Assembly: GCF_963662255.1 (NCBI RefSeq)
Contig: NW_026912135.1
Location: 372,001 to 436,000, forward strand
Length of the DNA stretch: 64,000 nucleotides
Reading direction: 5' to 3'
Origin: Cinclus cinclus
Taxonomy: Eukaryota > Chordata > Aves > Passeriformes > Cinclidae
Below, one piece after another: positions 11,025 through 23,426 of this stretch. Position 1 is the stretch's first letter. Each line of letters starts with the position of its first letter. Under the pieces are notes generated by a model. It saw nothing but the letters and a program-made list of their open reading frames with translations. It was not told where the DNA came from and did not search any database. Position numbers and translations under genes: made by a program.

Positions 11025-12402
11025 GCGGAGTGCAACGAGCGTGGCGATATGGGGCCACTTGGCAGGTGGCCGAAGAAAGACGGCTGCCCCGTGAATGTGG
11101 TGCCAGAAGGCAAGTTTCAGCAGGGCGTTCCGGGCGAGCTTAATGTGTAGCCGCAGTTGTTCTAGGCGAGTTGTAGCCGAGAAGCTTTCCGTCTCCATTC
11201 ACGAGACAAGAAAGGCAGAACGCAAGGGCGCACAGGGTTGAGAAGAAAAGTGCGCGTAGCGAGCTCGTTGCGGCAGAAGCGAAAGCCAGGAGCAGCGTGC
11301 TCGGTGCGAGAAGTAGACGGCGCTTCGCCTCCTTGGGTAGGAAAGCGCAGCTGGTCACGAACGGCAGCCAGCGAAGCTTCAGAACAGCACGCTGTTCTGC
11401 TCAGCGTACGAGCCTGAAGTGAGTGGCAAGGGCTAAGGGGACAGTTCCAAGGCATCTAGCTTTCCTGCTAGCAATGCCATTTCTACCCTGCTGTGGAAAA
11501 CATTGTCCTTTGCCCTTATGCTCCGAGAGGCAGAGAGCAACTCGGCAGACGCAGTGCAGAGGGAAAGCACACCGTATCCGTGGGAGCGTGACGCCGCTTA
11601 GGCGGGCAAAGCAGAAAGGTGCCGCCCGGCACTGGCTTTGACTTCCTGAGCTTCCTTGCTAGGACAGCAGCTGCCGAAAGCTGGCAACTAGGCTGCCAGA
11701 GTGCAGAATGTAGGCGGTGAGGCACGCCTGCTTGCCGAAAGCCAGTATCAGCGAGACAGCGTGCTAGGCTCTGTTTCACAGCTCCTTGGAGAACACGCAC
11801 TGGAAGAATGCCCTCTCTGTTCCGCAAAAGCTCTGCCACAGTGAAGGTGGAAGAAGCAGCCTGTGGCCACGGGCAGAGCTGGTCAACAGCTGCGCCTAAC
11901 TTTCCCAAGCTGCGAGAGCATTCTCGGCTGATTTCTGCTTTGACAGAGCTATTGCTGAACTTTTGCAGTCCCGGAAGCTGCTGAAACCAAGGCTGTGTTC
12001 TGCCTCTTCATTCTTGCCTTCCAGTGCTCCAGCGAGTTGTGAAGCTCGGACATGGCATTCAGCTTTGCCGCCTCTCTGCACGGAAAGCACTAGACAGAAC
12101 TAGTGTGCTTCGTGCATGCTCTCTCCTCGCTTTTCTGGTCACTGCTCTGCTTTTTGCTTGGCAGCGTTCAAAGGGTCCACGGCATACATCTTGCACAGCG
12201 AGAGGTGGCCGGCGAGGAATACTTGCTGGCTTAAGTCGTTCCATGCTCAAGGCATTCATCAGAGCAACACAATGTGGGAAAAGAGGAGGGAACATTGCAG
12301 GACAAATTTCTATGCTGGAACATTCTTGTCTGCGAGACAGCTCTCCGCAGCGCTAGTATTTGGCCAGGCTGAAATCAGCGCCGCGGTAAGCCAATCTGAC
12401 AA
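11025..12402. repeat. M9: X head, Y tail, B-like middle
   Basis: Offset 18 t, 338 c, ac spacer in inverted repeat 1, 544 c, 696 a, 908 t, Y tail, 1029 t and 1111 c. The 696 a, 908 t and 1029 t set recurs in B monomers. Confidence 0.9.
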
Positions 12403-13780
12403 GCGGAGTGCAACGAGCGTGGCGATATGGGGCCACTTGGCAGGTGGCCGAAGAAAGACGGCTGCCCCGTGAATGTGGTGCCAGAAGGCAAGTTTCAGCA
12501 GGGCGTTCCGGGCGAGCTTAATGTGTAGCCGCAGTTGTTCTAGGCGAGTTGTAGCCGAGAAGCTTTCCGTCTCCATTCACGAGACAAGAAAGGCAGAACG
12601 CAAGGGCGCACAGGGTTGAGAAGAAAAGTGCGCGTAGTGAGCTCGTTGCGGCAGAAGCGAAAGCCAGGAGCAGCGTGCTCGGTGCATGAAGTAGACGGCG
12701 CTTCGCCTCCTTGGGTAGGAAAGCGCAACTGGTCACGAACGGCAGCCAGCGAAGCTTCAGAACAGCAGGCTGTTCTGCTCAGCGTACGAGCCTGAAGTGA
12801 GTGGCAAGGGCTAAGGGGACAGTTCCAAGGCATCTAGCTTTCCTGCTAGCAATGCCATTTCTACCCTGCTGTGGAAAACATTGTCCTTTGCCCTTATGCT
12901 CGGAGAGGCAGAGAGCAACTCGGCAGACGCAGTGCAGAGGGAAAGGACACTGTATCCGTGGGAGCGTGACGCCGCTTAGGCGGGCAAAGCAGAAAGGTGC
13001 CGCCCGGCACTGGCTTTGACTTCCTGAGCTTCCTTGCTAGGACAGCAGCTGCCGAAAGCTGGCAACTAGGCTGCCAGAGTGCAGAATGTAGGCGGTGCGG
13101 CACGCCTGCTTGCCGGAAGCCAGTATCAGCGAGACAGCGTGCTAGGCTCTGTTTCACAGCTCCTTGGAGAACACGCACTGGAAGAATGCCCTCTCTGTTC
13201 CGCAAAAGCTCTGCCACAGTGAAGGTGGAAGAAGCAGCCTGTGGCCACGGGCAGAGCTGGTCAACAGCTGCGCCTAACTTTCCCAAGCTGCGAGAGCATT
13301 CTCGGCTGAGTTCTGCTTTGACAGAGCTATTGCTGAACTTTTGCAGTCCCGGAAGCTGCTGAAACCAAGGCTGTGTTCTGCCTCTTCATTCTTGGCTTTC
13401 TGTGCTCCAGCGAGTTGTGAAGCTCGGACACGGCATTCAGCTTTGCCGCCTCTCTGCACGGAAAGCACTAGACAGAACTAGTGTGCTTCGTGCATGCTCT
13501 CTCCTCGCTTTTATGGTCACTGCTCTGCTTTTTGCTTGGCAGCGTTCAAAGGGTCCACGGCATACATCTGGCACAGCGAGAGGTGGCCGGCGAGGAATAC
13601 TTGCTGGCTTAAGTCGTTCCATGCTCAAGGCATTCATCAGAGCAACACAATGTGGGAAAAGAGGAGGGAACATTGCAGGACAAATTTCTATGCTGGAACA
13701 TTATTGTCTGCGAGACAGCTCTCCGCAGCGCTAGTATTTGGCCAGGCTGAAATCAGCGCCGCGGTAAGCCAGTCTGACAA
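12403..13780. repeat. M10: X family, C-like tail, rare gtgcatgaag variant
   Basis: Offset 18 t, 236 t, gtgcatgaag near 287-296, 326 a, 338 c, 500 g, 549 t, 714 g, 1168 g, 1301 a and 1370 g. The rare variant is otherwise in M41, M44 and M46. Confidence 0.9.
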
Positions 13781-15158
13781 GCGGAGTGCAACGAGCGCGG
13801 CGATATGGGGCCACTTGGCAGGTGGCCGAAGAAAGACGGCTGCCCCGTGAATGTGGTGCCAGAAGGCAAGTTTCAGCAGGGCGTTCCGGGCGAGCTTAAT
13901 GTGTAGCCGCAGTTGTTCTAGGCGAGTTGTAGCCGAGAAGCTTTCCGTCTCCATTCATGAGACAAGAAAGGCAGAACGCAAGGGCGCACAGGGTTGAGAT
14001 GAAAAGAGCGCGTAGCGAGCTCGTTGCGGCAGAAGCGAAAGCCAGGAGCAGCGTGCTCGGTGCGAGAAGTAGACGGCGCTTCGCCTCCTTGGGTAGGAAA
14101 GCGCAGCTGGTCACGAAGGGCAGCCAGCAAAGCTTCAGAACAGCAGGCTGTTCTGCTCAGCATACGAGCCTGAAGTGAGTGGCAAGGGCTAAGGGGACAG
14201 TTCCAAGGCATCCAGCTTTCCTGCTAGCAATGCCATTTCTACCCTGCTGTGGAAAACATTCTCCTTTGCCCTTATGCTCCGAGAGGCAGAGAGCAACACG
14301 GCAGACGCAGTGCAGAGGGAAAGGACACCGTATCCGTGGGAGCGTGACGCCGCTTAGGCGGGCAAAGCAGAAAGGTGCCGCCCGGCACTGGCTTTGACTT
14401 CCTGAGCTTCCTTGCTCGGACAGCAGCTGCCGAAAGCTGGCAACTAGGCTGCCAGAGTGCAGAATGTAGGCGGTGCGGCACGCCTGCTTGCCGAAAGCCA
14501 GTATCAGCGAGACAGCGTGCTAGGCTCTGTTTCACAGCTCCTTGGAGAACACGCACTGGAAGAATGCCCTCTCTGTTCCGCAAAAGCTCTGCCACAGTGA
14601 AGGTGGAAGAAGCAGCCTGTGGCCACGGGCAGAGCTGGTCAACAGCTGCGCCTAACTTTCCCAAGCTGCGAGAGCATTCTCGGCTGAGTTCTGCTTTGAC
14701 AGAGCTATTGCTGAACTTTTGCAGTCCCGGAAGCTGCTGAAACCAAGGCTGTGTTCTGCCTCTTCATTCTTGCCTTCCAGTGCTCCAGCGAGTTGTGAAG
14801 CTCGGACACGGCATTCAGCTTTGCCGCCTCTCTGCACGGAAAGCACTAGACAGAACTAGTGTGCTTCGTGCATGCTCTCTCCTCGCTTTTCTGGTCACTG
14901 CTCTGCTTTTTGCTTGGCAGCGTTCAAAGGGTCCACGGCATACATCTTGCACAGCGAGAGCTGGCCGGCGAGGAATACTTGCTGGCTTAAGTCGTTCCAT
15001 GCTCAAGGCATTCATCAGAGCAACACAATGTGGGAAAAGAGGAGGGAACATTGCAGGACAAATTTCTATGCTGGAACATTCTTGTCTGCGAGACAGCTCT
15101 CCGCAGCGCTAGTATTTGGCCAGGCTGAAATCAGCGCCGCGGTAAGCCAATCTGACAA
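13781..15158. repeat. M11: type D, Y family
   Basis: Offset 178 t, 220 t and 227 a, with a Y body but 571 c (the X state), Y tail, 1111 c and 1181 c. It repeats M6 five monomers (6,890 bp) later. Confidence 0.9.
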
Positions 15159-16536
15159 GCGGGGTGCAACGAGCGCGGCGATATGGGGCCACTTGGCAGG
15201 TGGCCGAAGAAAGACGGCTGCCCTGTGAATGTGGTGCCAGAAGGCAAGTTTCAGCAGGGCGTTCCGGGCGAGCTTAATGTGTAGCCGCAGTTGTTCTAGG
15301 CGAGTTGTAGCCGAGAAGCTTTCCGTCTCCATTCACGAGACAAGAAAGGCAGAACGCAAGGGCGCACAGGGTTGAGAAGAAAAGTGCGTGTAGCGAGCTC
15401 GTTGCGGCAGAAGCGAAAGCCAGGAGCAGCGTGCTCGGTGCGAGAAGTAGACGGCGCTTCGCCTCCTTGGGTAGGAAAGCGCAGCTGGTCACAAATGGCA
15501 GCCAGCGAAGCTTCAGAACAGCAGGCTGTTCTGCTCAGCATACGAGCCTGAAGTGAGTGGCAAGGGCTAAGGGGACAGTTCCAAGGCATCCAGCTTTCCT
15601 GCTAGCAATGCCATTTCTACCCTGCTGTGGAAAACATTCTCCTTTGCCCTTATGCTCCGAGAGGCAGAGAGCAACACGGCAGACGCAGTGCAGAGGGAAA
15701 GGACACCGTATCCATGGGAGCGTGACACTGCTTAGGTGGGCAAAGCAGAAAGGTGCCGCCCGGCACTGGCTTTGACTTCCTGAGCTTCCTTGCTCGGACA
15801 GCAGCTGCCGAAAGCTGGCAACTAGGCTGCCAGAGTGCAGAATGTAGGCGGTGCGGCACGCCTGCTTGCCGAAAGCCAGTATCAGCGAGACAGCGTGCTA
15901 GGCTCTGTTTCACAGCTCCTTGGAGAACACGCACTGGAAGAATGCCCTCTCTGTTCCGCAAAAGCTCTGCCACAGTGAAGGTGGAAGAAGCAGCCTGTGG
16001 CCACGGGCAGAGCTGGTCAACAGCTGCGCCTAACTTTCCCAAGCTGCGAGAGCATTCTCGGCTGAGTTCTGCTTTGACAGAGCTATTGCTGAACTTTTGC
16101 AGTCCCGGAAGCTGCTGAAACCAAGGCTGTGTTCTGCCTCTTCATTCTTGCCTTCCAGTGCTCCAGCGAGTTGTGAAGCTCGGACACGGCATTCAGCTTT
16201 GCCGCCTCTCTGCACGGAAAGCACTAGACAGAACTAGTGTGCTTCGTGCATGCTCTCTCCTCGCTTTTCTGGTCACTGCGCTGCTTTTTGCTTGGCAGCG
16301 TTCAAAGGGTCCACGGCATACATCTTGCACAGCGAGAGGTGGCCGGCGAGGAATACTTGCTGGCTTAAGTCGTTCCATGCTCAAGGCATTCATCAGAGCA
16401 ACACAATGTGGGAAAAGAGGAGGGAACATTGCAGGACAAATTTCTATGCTGGAACATTCTTGTCTGCGAGACAGCTCTCCGCAGCGCTAGTATTTGGCCA
16501 GGCTGAAATCAGCGCCGCGGTAAGCCAATCTGACAA
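15159..16536. repeat. M12: type E, Y family
   Basis: Offset 5 g, 66 t, 231 t, 335 a, 338 t, 556 a, 569 a and 579 t. Unlike the other E monomers it keeps 606 c, so it may be the more ancestral form. Tail 1111 c, 1122 g. Confidence 0.9.
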
Positions 16537-17914
16537 GCGGAGTGCAACGAGCGCGGCGATATGGGGCCACTTGGCAGGTGGCCGAAGAAAGACGGCTGCC
16601 CCGTGAATGTGGTGCCAGAAGGCAAGTTTCAGCAGGGCGTTCCGGGCGAGCTTAATGTGTAGCCGCAGTTGTTCTAGGCGAGTTGTAGCCGAGAAGCTTT
16701 CCGTCTCCATTCACGAGACAAGAAAGGCAGAACGCAAGGGCGCACAGGGTTGAGAAGAAAAGTGCGCGTAGCGAGCTCGTTGCGGCAGAAGCGAAAGCCA
16801 GGAGCAGCGTGCTCGGTGCGAGAAGTAGACGGCGCTTCGCCTCCTTGGGTAGGAAAGCGCAGCTGGTCACGAAGGGCAGCCAGCGAAGCTTCAGAACAGC
16901 AGGCTGTTCTGCTCAGCATACGAGCCTGAAGTGAGTGGCAAGGGCTAAGGGGACAGTTCCAAGGCATCCAGCTTTCCTGCTAGCAATGCCATTTCTACCC
17001 TGCTGTGGAAAACATTCTCCTTTGCCCTTATGCTCCGAGAGGCAGAGAGCAACACGGCAGACGCAGTGCAGAGGGAAAGGACACCGTATCCGTGGGAGCG
17101 TGACGCTGCTTAGGCGGGCAAAGCAGAAAGGTGCCGCCCGGCACTGGCTTTGACTTCCTGAGCTTCCTTGCTCGGACAGCAGCTGCCGAAAGCTGGCAAC
17201 TAGGCTGCCAGAGTGCAGAATGTAGGCGGTGCGGCACGCCTGCTTGCCGAAAGCCAGTATCAGCGAGACAGCGTGCTAGGCTCTGTTTCACAGCTCCTTG
17301 GAGAACACGCACTGGAAGAATGCCCTCTCTGTTCCGCAAAAGCTCTGCCACAGTGAAGGTGGAAGAAGCAGCCTGTGGCCACGGGCAGAGCTGGTCAACA
17401 GCTGCGCCTAACTTTCCCAAGCTGCGAGAGCATTCTCGGCTGAGTTCTGCTTTGACAGAGCTATTGCTGAACTTTTGCAGTCCCGGAAGCTGCTGAAACC
17501 AAGGCTGTGTTCTGCCTCTTCATTCTTGCCTTCCAGTGCTCCAGCGAGTTGTGAAGCTCGGACACGGCATTCAGCTTTGCCGCCTCTCTGCACGGAAAGC
17601 ACTAGACAGAACTAGTGTGCTTCGTGCATGCTCTCTCCTCGCTTTTCTGGTCACTGCTCTGCTTTTTGCTTGGCAGCGTTCAAAGGGTCCACGGCATACA
17701 TCTTGCACAGCGAGAGCTGGCCGGCGAGGAATACTTGCTGGCTTAAGTCGTTCCATGCTCAAGGCATTCATCAGAGCAACACAATGTGGGAAAAGAGGAG
17801 GGAACATTGCAGGACAAATTTCTATGCTGGAACATTCTTGTCTGCGAGACAGCTCTCCGCAGCGCTAGTATTTGGCCAGGCTGAAATCAGCGCCGCGGTA
17901 AGCCAATCTGACAA
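16537..17914. repeat. M13: type F, Y family
   Basis: Plain Y body (382 a, 433 c, 481 c, 518 a, 571 t, 637 c), Y tail, 1111 c and 1181 c. Confidence 0.9.
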
Positions 17915-19292
17915 GCGGAGTGCAACGAGCGCGGCGATATGGGGCCACTTGGCAGGTGGCCGAAGAAAGACGGCTGCCCCGTGAATGTGGTGCCAGAAGG
18001 CAAGTTTCAGCAGGGCGTTCCGGGCGAGCTTAATGTGTAGCCGCAGTTGTTCTAGGCGAGTTGTAGCCGAGAAGCTTTCCGTCTCCATTCACGAGACAAG
18101 AAAGGCAGAACGCAAGGGCGCACAGGGTTGAGAAGAAAAGTGCGCGTAGCGAGCTCGTTGCGGCAGATGCGAAAGTCAGGAGCAGCGTGCTCGGTGCGAG
18201 AAGTAGACGGCGCTTCGCCTCCTAGGGTAGTAAAGTGCAGCTGGTCACGAAGGGCAGCCAGCGAAGCTTCAGAACAGCAGGCTGTTCTGCTCAGCGTACG
18301 AGCCTGAAGTGAGTGGCAAGGGCTAAGGGGACAGTTCCAAGGCATCCAGCTTTCCTGCTAGCAATGCCATTTCTACCCTGCTGAGGAAAACATTCTCCTT
18401 TGCCCTTATGCTCCGAGAGGCAGAGAGCAACACGGCAGACGCAGTGCAGAGGGAAAGGACACCGTATCCGTGGGAGCGTGACGCTGCTTAGGCGGGCAAA
18501 GCAGAAAGGTGCCGCCCGGCACTGGCTTTGACTTCCTGAGCTTCCTTGCTCGGACAGCAGCTGCCGAAAGCTGGCAACTAGGCTGCCAGAGTGCAGAATG
18601 TAGGCGGTGCGGCACGCCTGCTTGCCGAAAGCCAGTATCAGCGAGACAGCGTGCTAGGCTCTGTTTCACAGCTCCTTGGAGAACACGCACTGGAAGAATG
18701 CCCTCTCTGTTCCGCAAAAGCTCTGCCACAGTGAAGGTGGAAGAAGCAGCCTGTGGCCACGGGCAGAGCTGGTCAACAGCTGCGCCTAATTTTCCCAAGC
18801 TGCGAGAGCATTCTCGGCTGAGTTCTGCTTTGACAGAGCTATTGCTGAACTTTTGCAGTCCCGGAAGCTGCTGAAACCAAGGCTGTGTTCTGCCTCTTCA
18901 TTCTTGCCTTCCAGTGCTCCAGCGAGTTGTGAAGCTCGGACACGGCATTCAGCTTTGCCGCCTCTCTGCACGGAAAGCACTAGACAGAACTAGTGTGCTT
19001 CGTGCATGCTCTCTCCTCGCTTTTATGGTCACTGCTCTGCTTTTTGCTTGGCAGCGTTCAAAGGGTCCACGGCATACATCTTGCACAGCGAGAGGTGGCC
19101 GGCGAGGAATACTTGCTGGCTTAAGTCGTTCCATGCTCAAGGCATTCATCAGAGCAACACAATGTGGGAAAAGAGGAGGGAACATTGCAGGACAAATTTC
19201 TATGCTGGAACATTCTTGTCTGCGAGACAGCTCTCCGCAGCGCTAGTATTTGGCCAGGCTGAAATCAGCGCCGCGGTAAGCCAATCTGACAA
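17915..19292. repeat. M14: G head joined to Y body
   Basis: Head 262 t, 317 t and 322 t as in G, then a Y body from 433 c. Private changes include gcagatgcg (near 248-256), cctagggtag (near 307-316) and ctgaggaaaa (near 466-475). Tail 876 t and 1111 a, as in M15. Confidence 0.9.
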
Positions 19293-21546
19293 GCGGGGTG
19301 CAACGAGCGCGGCGATATGGGGCCACTTGGCAGGTGGCCGAAGAAAGACGGCTGCCCTGTGAATGTGGTGCCAGAAGGCAAGTTTCAGCAGGGCGTTCCG
19401 GGCGAGCTTAATGTGTAGCCGCAGTTGTTCTAGGCGAGTTGTAGCCGAGAAGCTTTCCGTCTCCATTCACGAGACAAGAAAGGCAGAACGCAAGGGCGCA
19501 CAGGGTTGAGAAGAAAAGTGCGTGTAGCGAGCTCGTTGCGGCAGAAGCGAAAGCCAGGAGCAGCGTGCTCGGTGCGAGAAGTAGACGGCGCTTCGCCTCC
19601 TTGGGTAGGAAAGCGCAGCTGGTCACAAATGGCAGCCAGCGAAGCTTCAGAACAGCAGGCTGTTCTGCTCAGCATACGAGCCTGAAGTGAGTGGCAAGGG
19701 CTAAGGGGACAGTTCCAAGGCATCCAGCTTTCCTGCTAGCAATGCCATTTCTACCCTGCTGTGGAAAACATTCTCCTTTGCCCTTATGCTCCGAGAGGCA
19801 GAGAGCAACACGGCAGACGCAGTGCAGAGGGAAAGGACACCGTATCCATGGGAGCGTGACACTGCTTAGGTGGGCAAAGCAGAAAGGTGCCGCCCGGTAC
19901 TGGCTTTGACTTCCTGAGCTTCCTTGCTCGGACAGCAGCTGCCGAAAGCTGGCAACTAGGCTGCCAGAGTGCAGAATGTAGGCGGTGCGGCACGCCTGCT
20001 TGCCGAAAGCCAGTATCAGCGAGACAGCGTGCTAGGCTCTGTTTCACAGCTCCTTGGAGAACACGCACTGGAAGAATGCCCTCTCTGTTCCGCAAAAGCT
20101 CTGCCACAGTGAAGGTGGAAGAAGCAGCCTGTGGCCACGGGCAGAGCTGGTCAACAGCTGCGCCTAATTTTCCCAAGCTGCGAGAGCATTCTCGGCTGAG
20201 TTCTGCTTTGACAGAGCTATTGCTGAACTTTTGCAGTCCCGGAAGCTGCTGAAACCAAGGCTGTGTTCTGCCTCTTCATTCTTGCCTTCCAGTGCTCCAG
20301 CGAGTTGTGAAGCTCGGACACGGCATTCAGCTTTGCCGCCTCTCTGCACGGAAAGCACTAGACAGAACTAGTGTGCTTCGTGCATGCTCTCTCCTCGCTT
20401 TTATGGTCACTGCTCTGCTTTTTGCTTGGCAGCGTTCAAAGGGTCCACGGCATACATCTTGCACAGCGAGAGGTGGCCGGCGAGGAATACTTGCTGGCTT
20501 AAGTCGTTCCATGCTCAAGGCATTCATCAGAGCAACACAATGTGGGAAAAGAGGAGGGAACATTGCAGGACAAATTTCTATGCTGGAACATTCTTGTCTG
20601 CGAGACAGCTCTCCGCAGCGCTAGTATTTGGCCAGGCTGAAATCAGCGCCGCGGTAAGCCAATCTGACAAGCGGGGTGCAACGAGCGCGGCGATATGGGG
20701 CCACTTGGCAGGTGGCCGAAGAAAGACGGCTGCCCTGTGAATGTGGTGCCAGAAGGCAAGTTTCAGCAGGGCGTTCCGGGCGAGCTTAATGTGTAGCCGC
20801 AGTTGTTCTAGGCGAGTTGTAGCCGAGAAGCTTTCCGTCTCCATTCACGAGACAAGAAAGGCAGAACGCAAGGGCGCACAGGGTTGAGAAGAAAAGTGCG
20901 TGTAGCGAGCTCGTTGCGGCAGAAGCGAAAGCCAGGAGCAGCGTGCTCGGTGCGAGAAGTAGACGGCGCTTCGCCTCCTTGGGTAGGAAAGCGCAGCTGG
21001 TCACAAATGGCAGCCAGCGAAGCTTCAGAACAGCAGGCTGTTCTGCTCAGCATACGAGCCTGAAGTGAGTGGCAAGGGCTAAGGGGACAGTTCCAAGGCA
21101 TCCAGCTTTCCTGCTAGCAATGCCATTTCTACCCTGCTGTGGAAAACATTCTCCTTTGCCCTTATGCTCCGAGAGGCAGAGAGCAACACGGCAGACGCAG
21201 TGCAGAGGGAAAGGACACCGTATCCATGGGAGCGTGACACTGCTTAGGTGGGCAAAGCAGAAAGGTGCCGCCCGGTACTGGCTTTGACTTCCTGAGCTTC
21301 CTTGCTCGGACAGCAGCTGCCGAAAGCTGGCAACTAGGCTGCCAGAGTGCAGAATGTAGGCGGTGCGGCACGCCTGCTTGCCGAAAGCCAGTATCAGCGA
21401 GACAGCGTGCTAGGCTCTGTTTCACAGCTCCTTGGAGAACACGCACTGGAAGAATGCCCTCTCTGTTCCGCAAAAGCTCTGCCACAGTGAAGGTGGAAGA
21501 AGCAGCCTGTGGCCACGGGCAGAGCTGGTCAACAGCTGCGCCTAAC
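18554..21546. repeat. One-monomer tandem duplication within M14-M16
   Basis: The tail of M14 (offset 876 t, 1111 a, 1122 t) plus the head of M15 (E type with 606 t) is copied again as the tail of M15 plus the head of M16. The heads of M15 and M16 look identical up to about offset 876. There M16 switches to 876 c, 1111 c and 1122 g, the same tail state as M12, M21, M28 and M35 at 1111 and 1122. This is what an unequal exchange displaced by one monomer would leave. The bounds are approximate, limited by the spacing of diagnostic sites. Confidence 0.75.
19293..20670. repeat. M15: type E, Y family
   Basis: Full E set including 606 t, with 876 t, 1111 a and 1122 t in the tail, matching the tail of M14. 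Confidence 0.9.
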
Positions 21547-22048
21547 TTTCCCAAGCTGCGAGAGCATTCTCGGCTGAGTTCTGCTTTGACAGAGCTATTG
21601 CTGAACTTTTGCAGTCCCGGAAGCTGCTGAAACCAAGGCTGTGTTCTGCCTCTTCATTCTTGCCTTCCAGTGCTCCAGCGAGTTGTGAAGCTCGGACACG
21701 GCATTCAGCTTTGCCGCCTCTCTGCACGGAAAGCACTAGACAGAACTAGTGTGCTTCGTGCATGCTCTCTCCTCGCTTTTCTGGTCACTGCGCTGCTTTT
21801 TGCTTGGCAGCGTTCAAAGGGTCCACGGCATACATCTTGCACAGCGAGAGGTGGCCGGCGAGGAATACTTGCTGGCTCAAGTCGTTCCATGCTCAAGGCA
21901 TTCATCAGAGCAACACAATGTGGGAAAAGAGGAGGGAACATTGCAGGACAAATTTCTATGCTGGAACATTCTTGTCTGCGAGACAGCTCTCCGCAGCGCT
22001 AGTATTTGGCCAGGCTGAAATCAGCGCCGCGGTAAGCCAATCTGACAA
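20671..22048. repeat. M16: type E, Y family
   Basis: Head the same as M15. Tail 876 c, 1111 c and 1122 g, as in M12. A private c at 21879 (ctggctcaag) removes a stop in one short frame. Confidence 0.9.
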
Positions 22049-23426
22049 GCGGAGTGCAACGAGCGCGGCGATATGGGGCCACTTGGCAGGTGGCCGAAGA
22101 AAGACGGCTGCCCCGTGAATGTGGTGCCAGAAGGCAAGTTTCAGCAGGGCGTTCCGGGCGAGCTTAATGTGTAGCCGCAGTTGTTCTAGGCGAGTTGTAG
22201 CCGAGAAGCTTTCCGTCTCCATTCACGAGACAAGAAAGGCAGAACGCAAGGGCGCACAGGGTTGAGAAGAAAAGTGCGCGTAGCGAGCTCGTTGCGGCAG
22301 AAGCGAAAGCCAGGAGCAGCGTGCTCGGTGCGAGAAGTAGACGGCGCTTCGCCTCCTTGGGTAGGAAAGCGCAGCTGGTCACGAAGGGCAGCCAGCGAAG
22401 CTTCAGAACAGCAGGCTGTTCTGCTCAGCATACGAGCCTGAAGTGAGTGGCAAGGGCTAAGGGGACAGTTCCAAGGCATCCAGCTTTCCTGCTAGCAATG
22501 CCATTTCTACCCTGCTGTGGAAAACATTCTCCTTTGCCCTTATGCTCCGAGAGGCAGAGAGCAACACGGCAGACGCAGTGCAGAGGGAAAGGACACCGTA
22601 TCCGTGGGAGCGTGACGCTGCTTAGGCGGGCAAAGCAGAAAGGTGCCGCCCGGCACTGGCTTTGACTTCCTGAGCTTCCTTGCTCGGACAGCAGCTGCCG
22701 AAAGCTGGCAACTAGGCTGCCAGAGTGCAGAATGTAGGCGGTGCGGCACGCCTGCTTGCCGAAAGCCAGTATCAGCGAGACAGCGTGCTAGGCTCTGTTT
22801 CACAGCTCCTTGGAGAACACGCACTGGAAGAATGCCCTCTCTGTTCCGCAAAAGCTCTGCCACAGTGAAGGTGGAAGAAGCAGCCTGTGGCCACGGGCAG
22901 AGCTGGTCAACAGCTGCGCCTAACTTTCCCAAGCTGCGAGAGCATTCTCAGCCAAGTTCTGCTTTGACAGAGCTATTGCTGAACTTTTGCAGTCCCGGAA
23001 GCTGCTGAAACCAAGGCTGTGTTCTGCCTCTTCATTCTTGCCTTCCAGTGCTCCAGCGAGTTGTGAAGCTCGGACACGGCATTCAGCTTTGCCGCCTCTC
23101 TGCACGGAAAGCACTAGACAGAACTAGTGTGCTTCGTGCATGCTCTCTCCTCGCTTTTCTGGTCACTGCGCTGCTTTTTGCTTGGCAGCGTTCAAAGGGT
23201 CCACGGCATACATCTTGCACAGCGAGAGGTGGCCGGCGAGGAATACTTGCTGGCTTAAGTCGTTCCATGCTCAAGGCATTCATCAGAGCAACACAATGTG
23301 GGAAAAGAGGAGGGAACATTGCAGGACAAATTTCTATGCTGGAACATTATTGTCTGCGAGACAGCTCTCCGCAGCGCTAGTATTTGGCCAGGCTGAAATC
23401 AGCGCCGCGGTAAGCCAATCTGACAA
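22049..23426. repeat. M17: F/G chimeric monomer
   Basis: The head and middle are type F: Y family with offset 382 a, 433 c, 481 c, 518 a, 571 t and 637 c. The tail is type G, with 902 a, 905 c, 906 a, 1122 g and 1301 a. The switch falls between 22685 (offset 637) and 22950 (offset 902). M17 follows an E monomer and precedes an A monomer, so E-F/G-A replaces the usual E-F-G-A. A single unequal crossover between F and G, deleting one monomer, explains this. Confidence 0.85.

Larger units (their letters stand above)
1..23426. repeat. Left irregular part of the array (M1-M17)
   Basis: Seventeen monomers lie here without a constant higher-order period. M1, M2, M4, M5 and M7-M10 belong mainly to family X. 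M3, M6, M11-M13 and M15-M17 belong to family Y, and M14 is mixed. Fragments of the later HOR order are already present: C-like then D at M5-M6 and M10-M11, D-E-F at M11-M13, and E then F/G at M16-M17. These pieces look like older or partly reshuffled relatives of the regular HOR to the right. The type assignment rests on linked substitutions read directly from the sequence. Confidence 0.85.
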
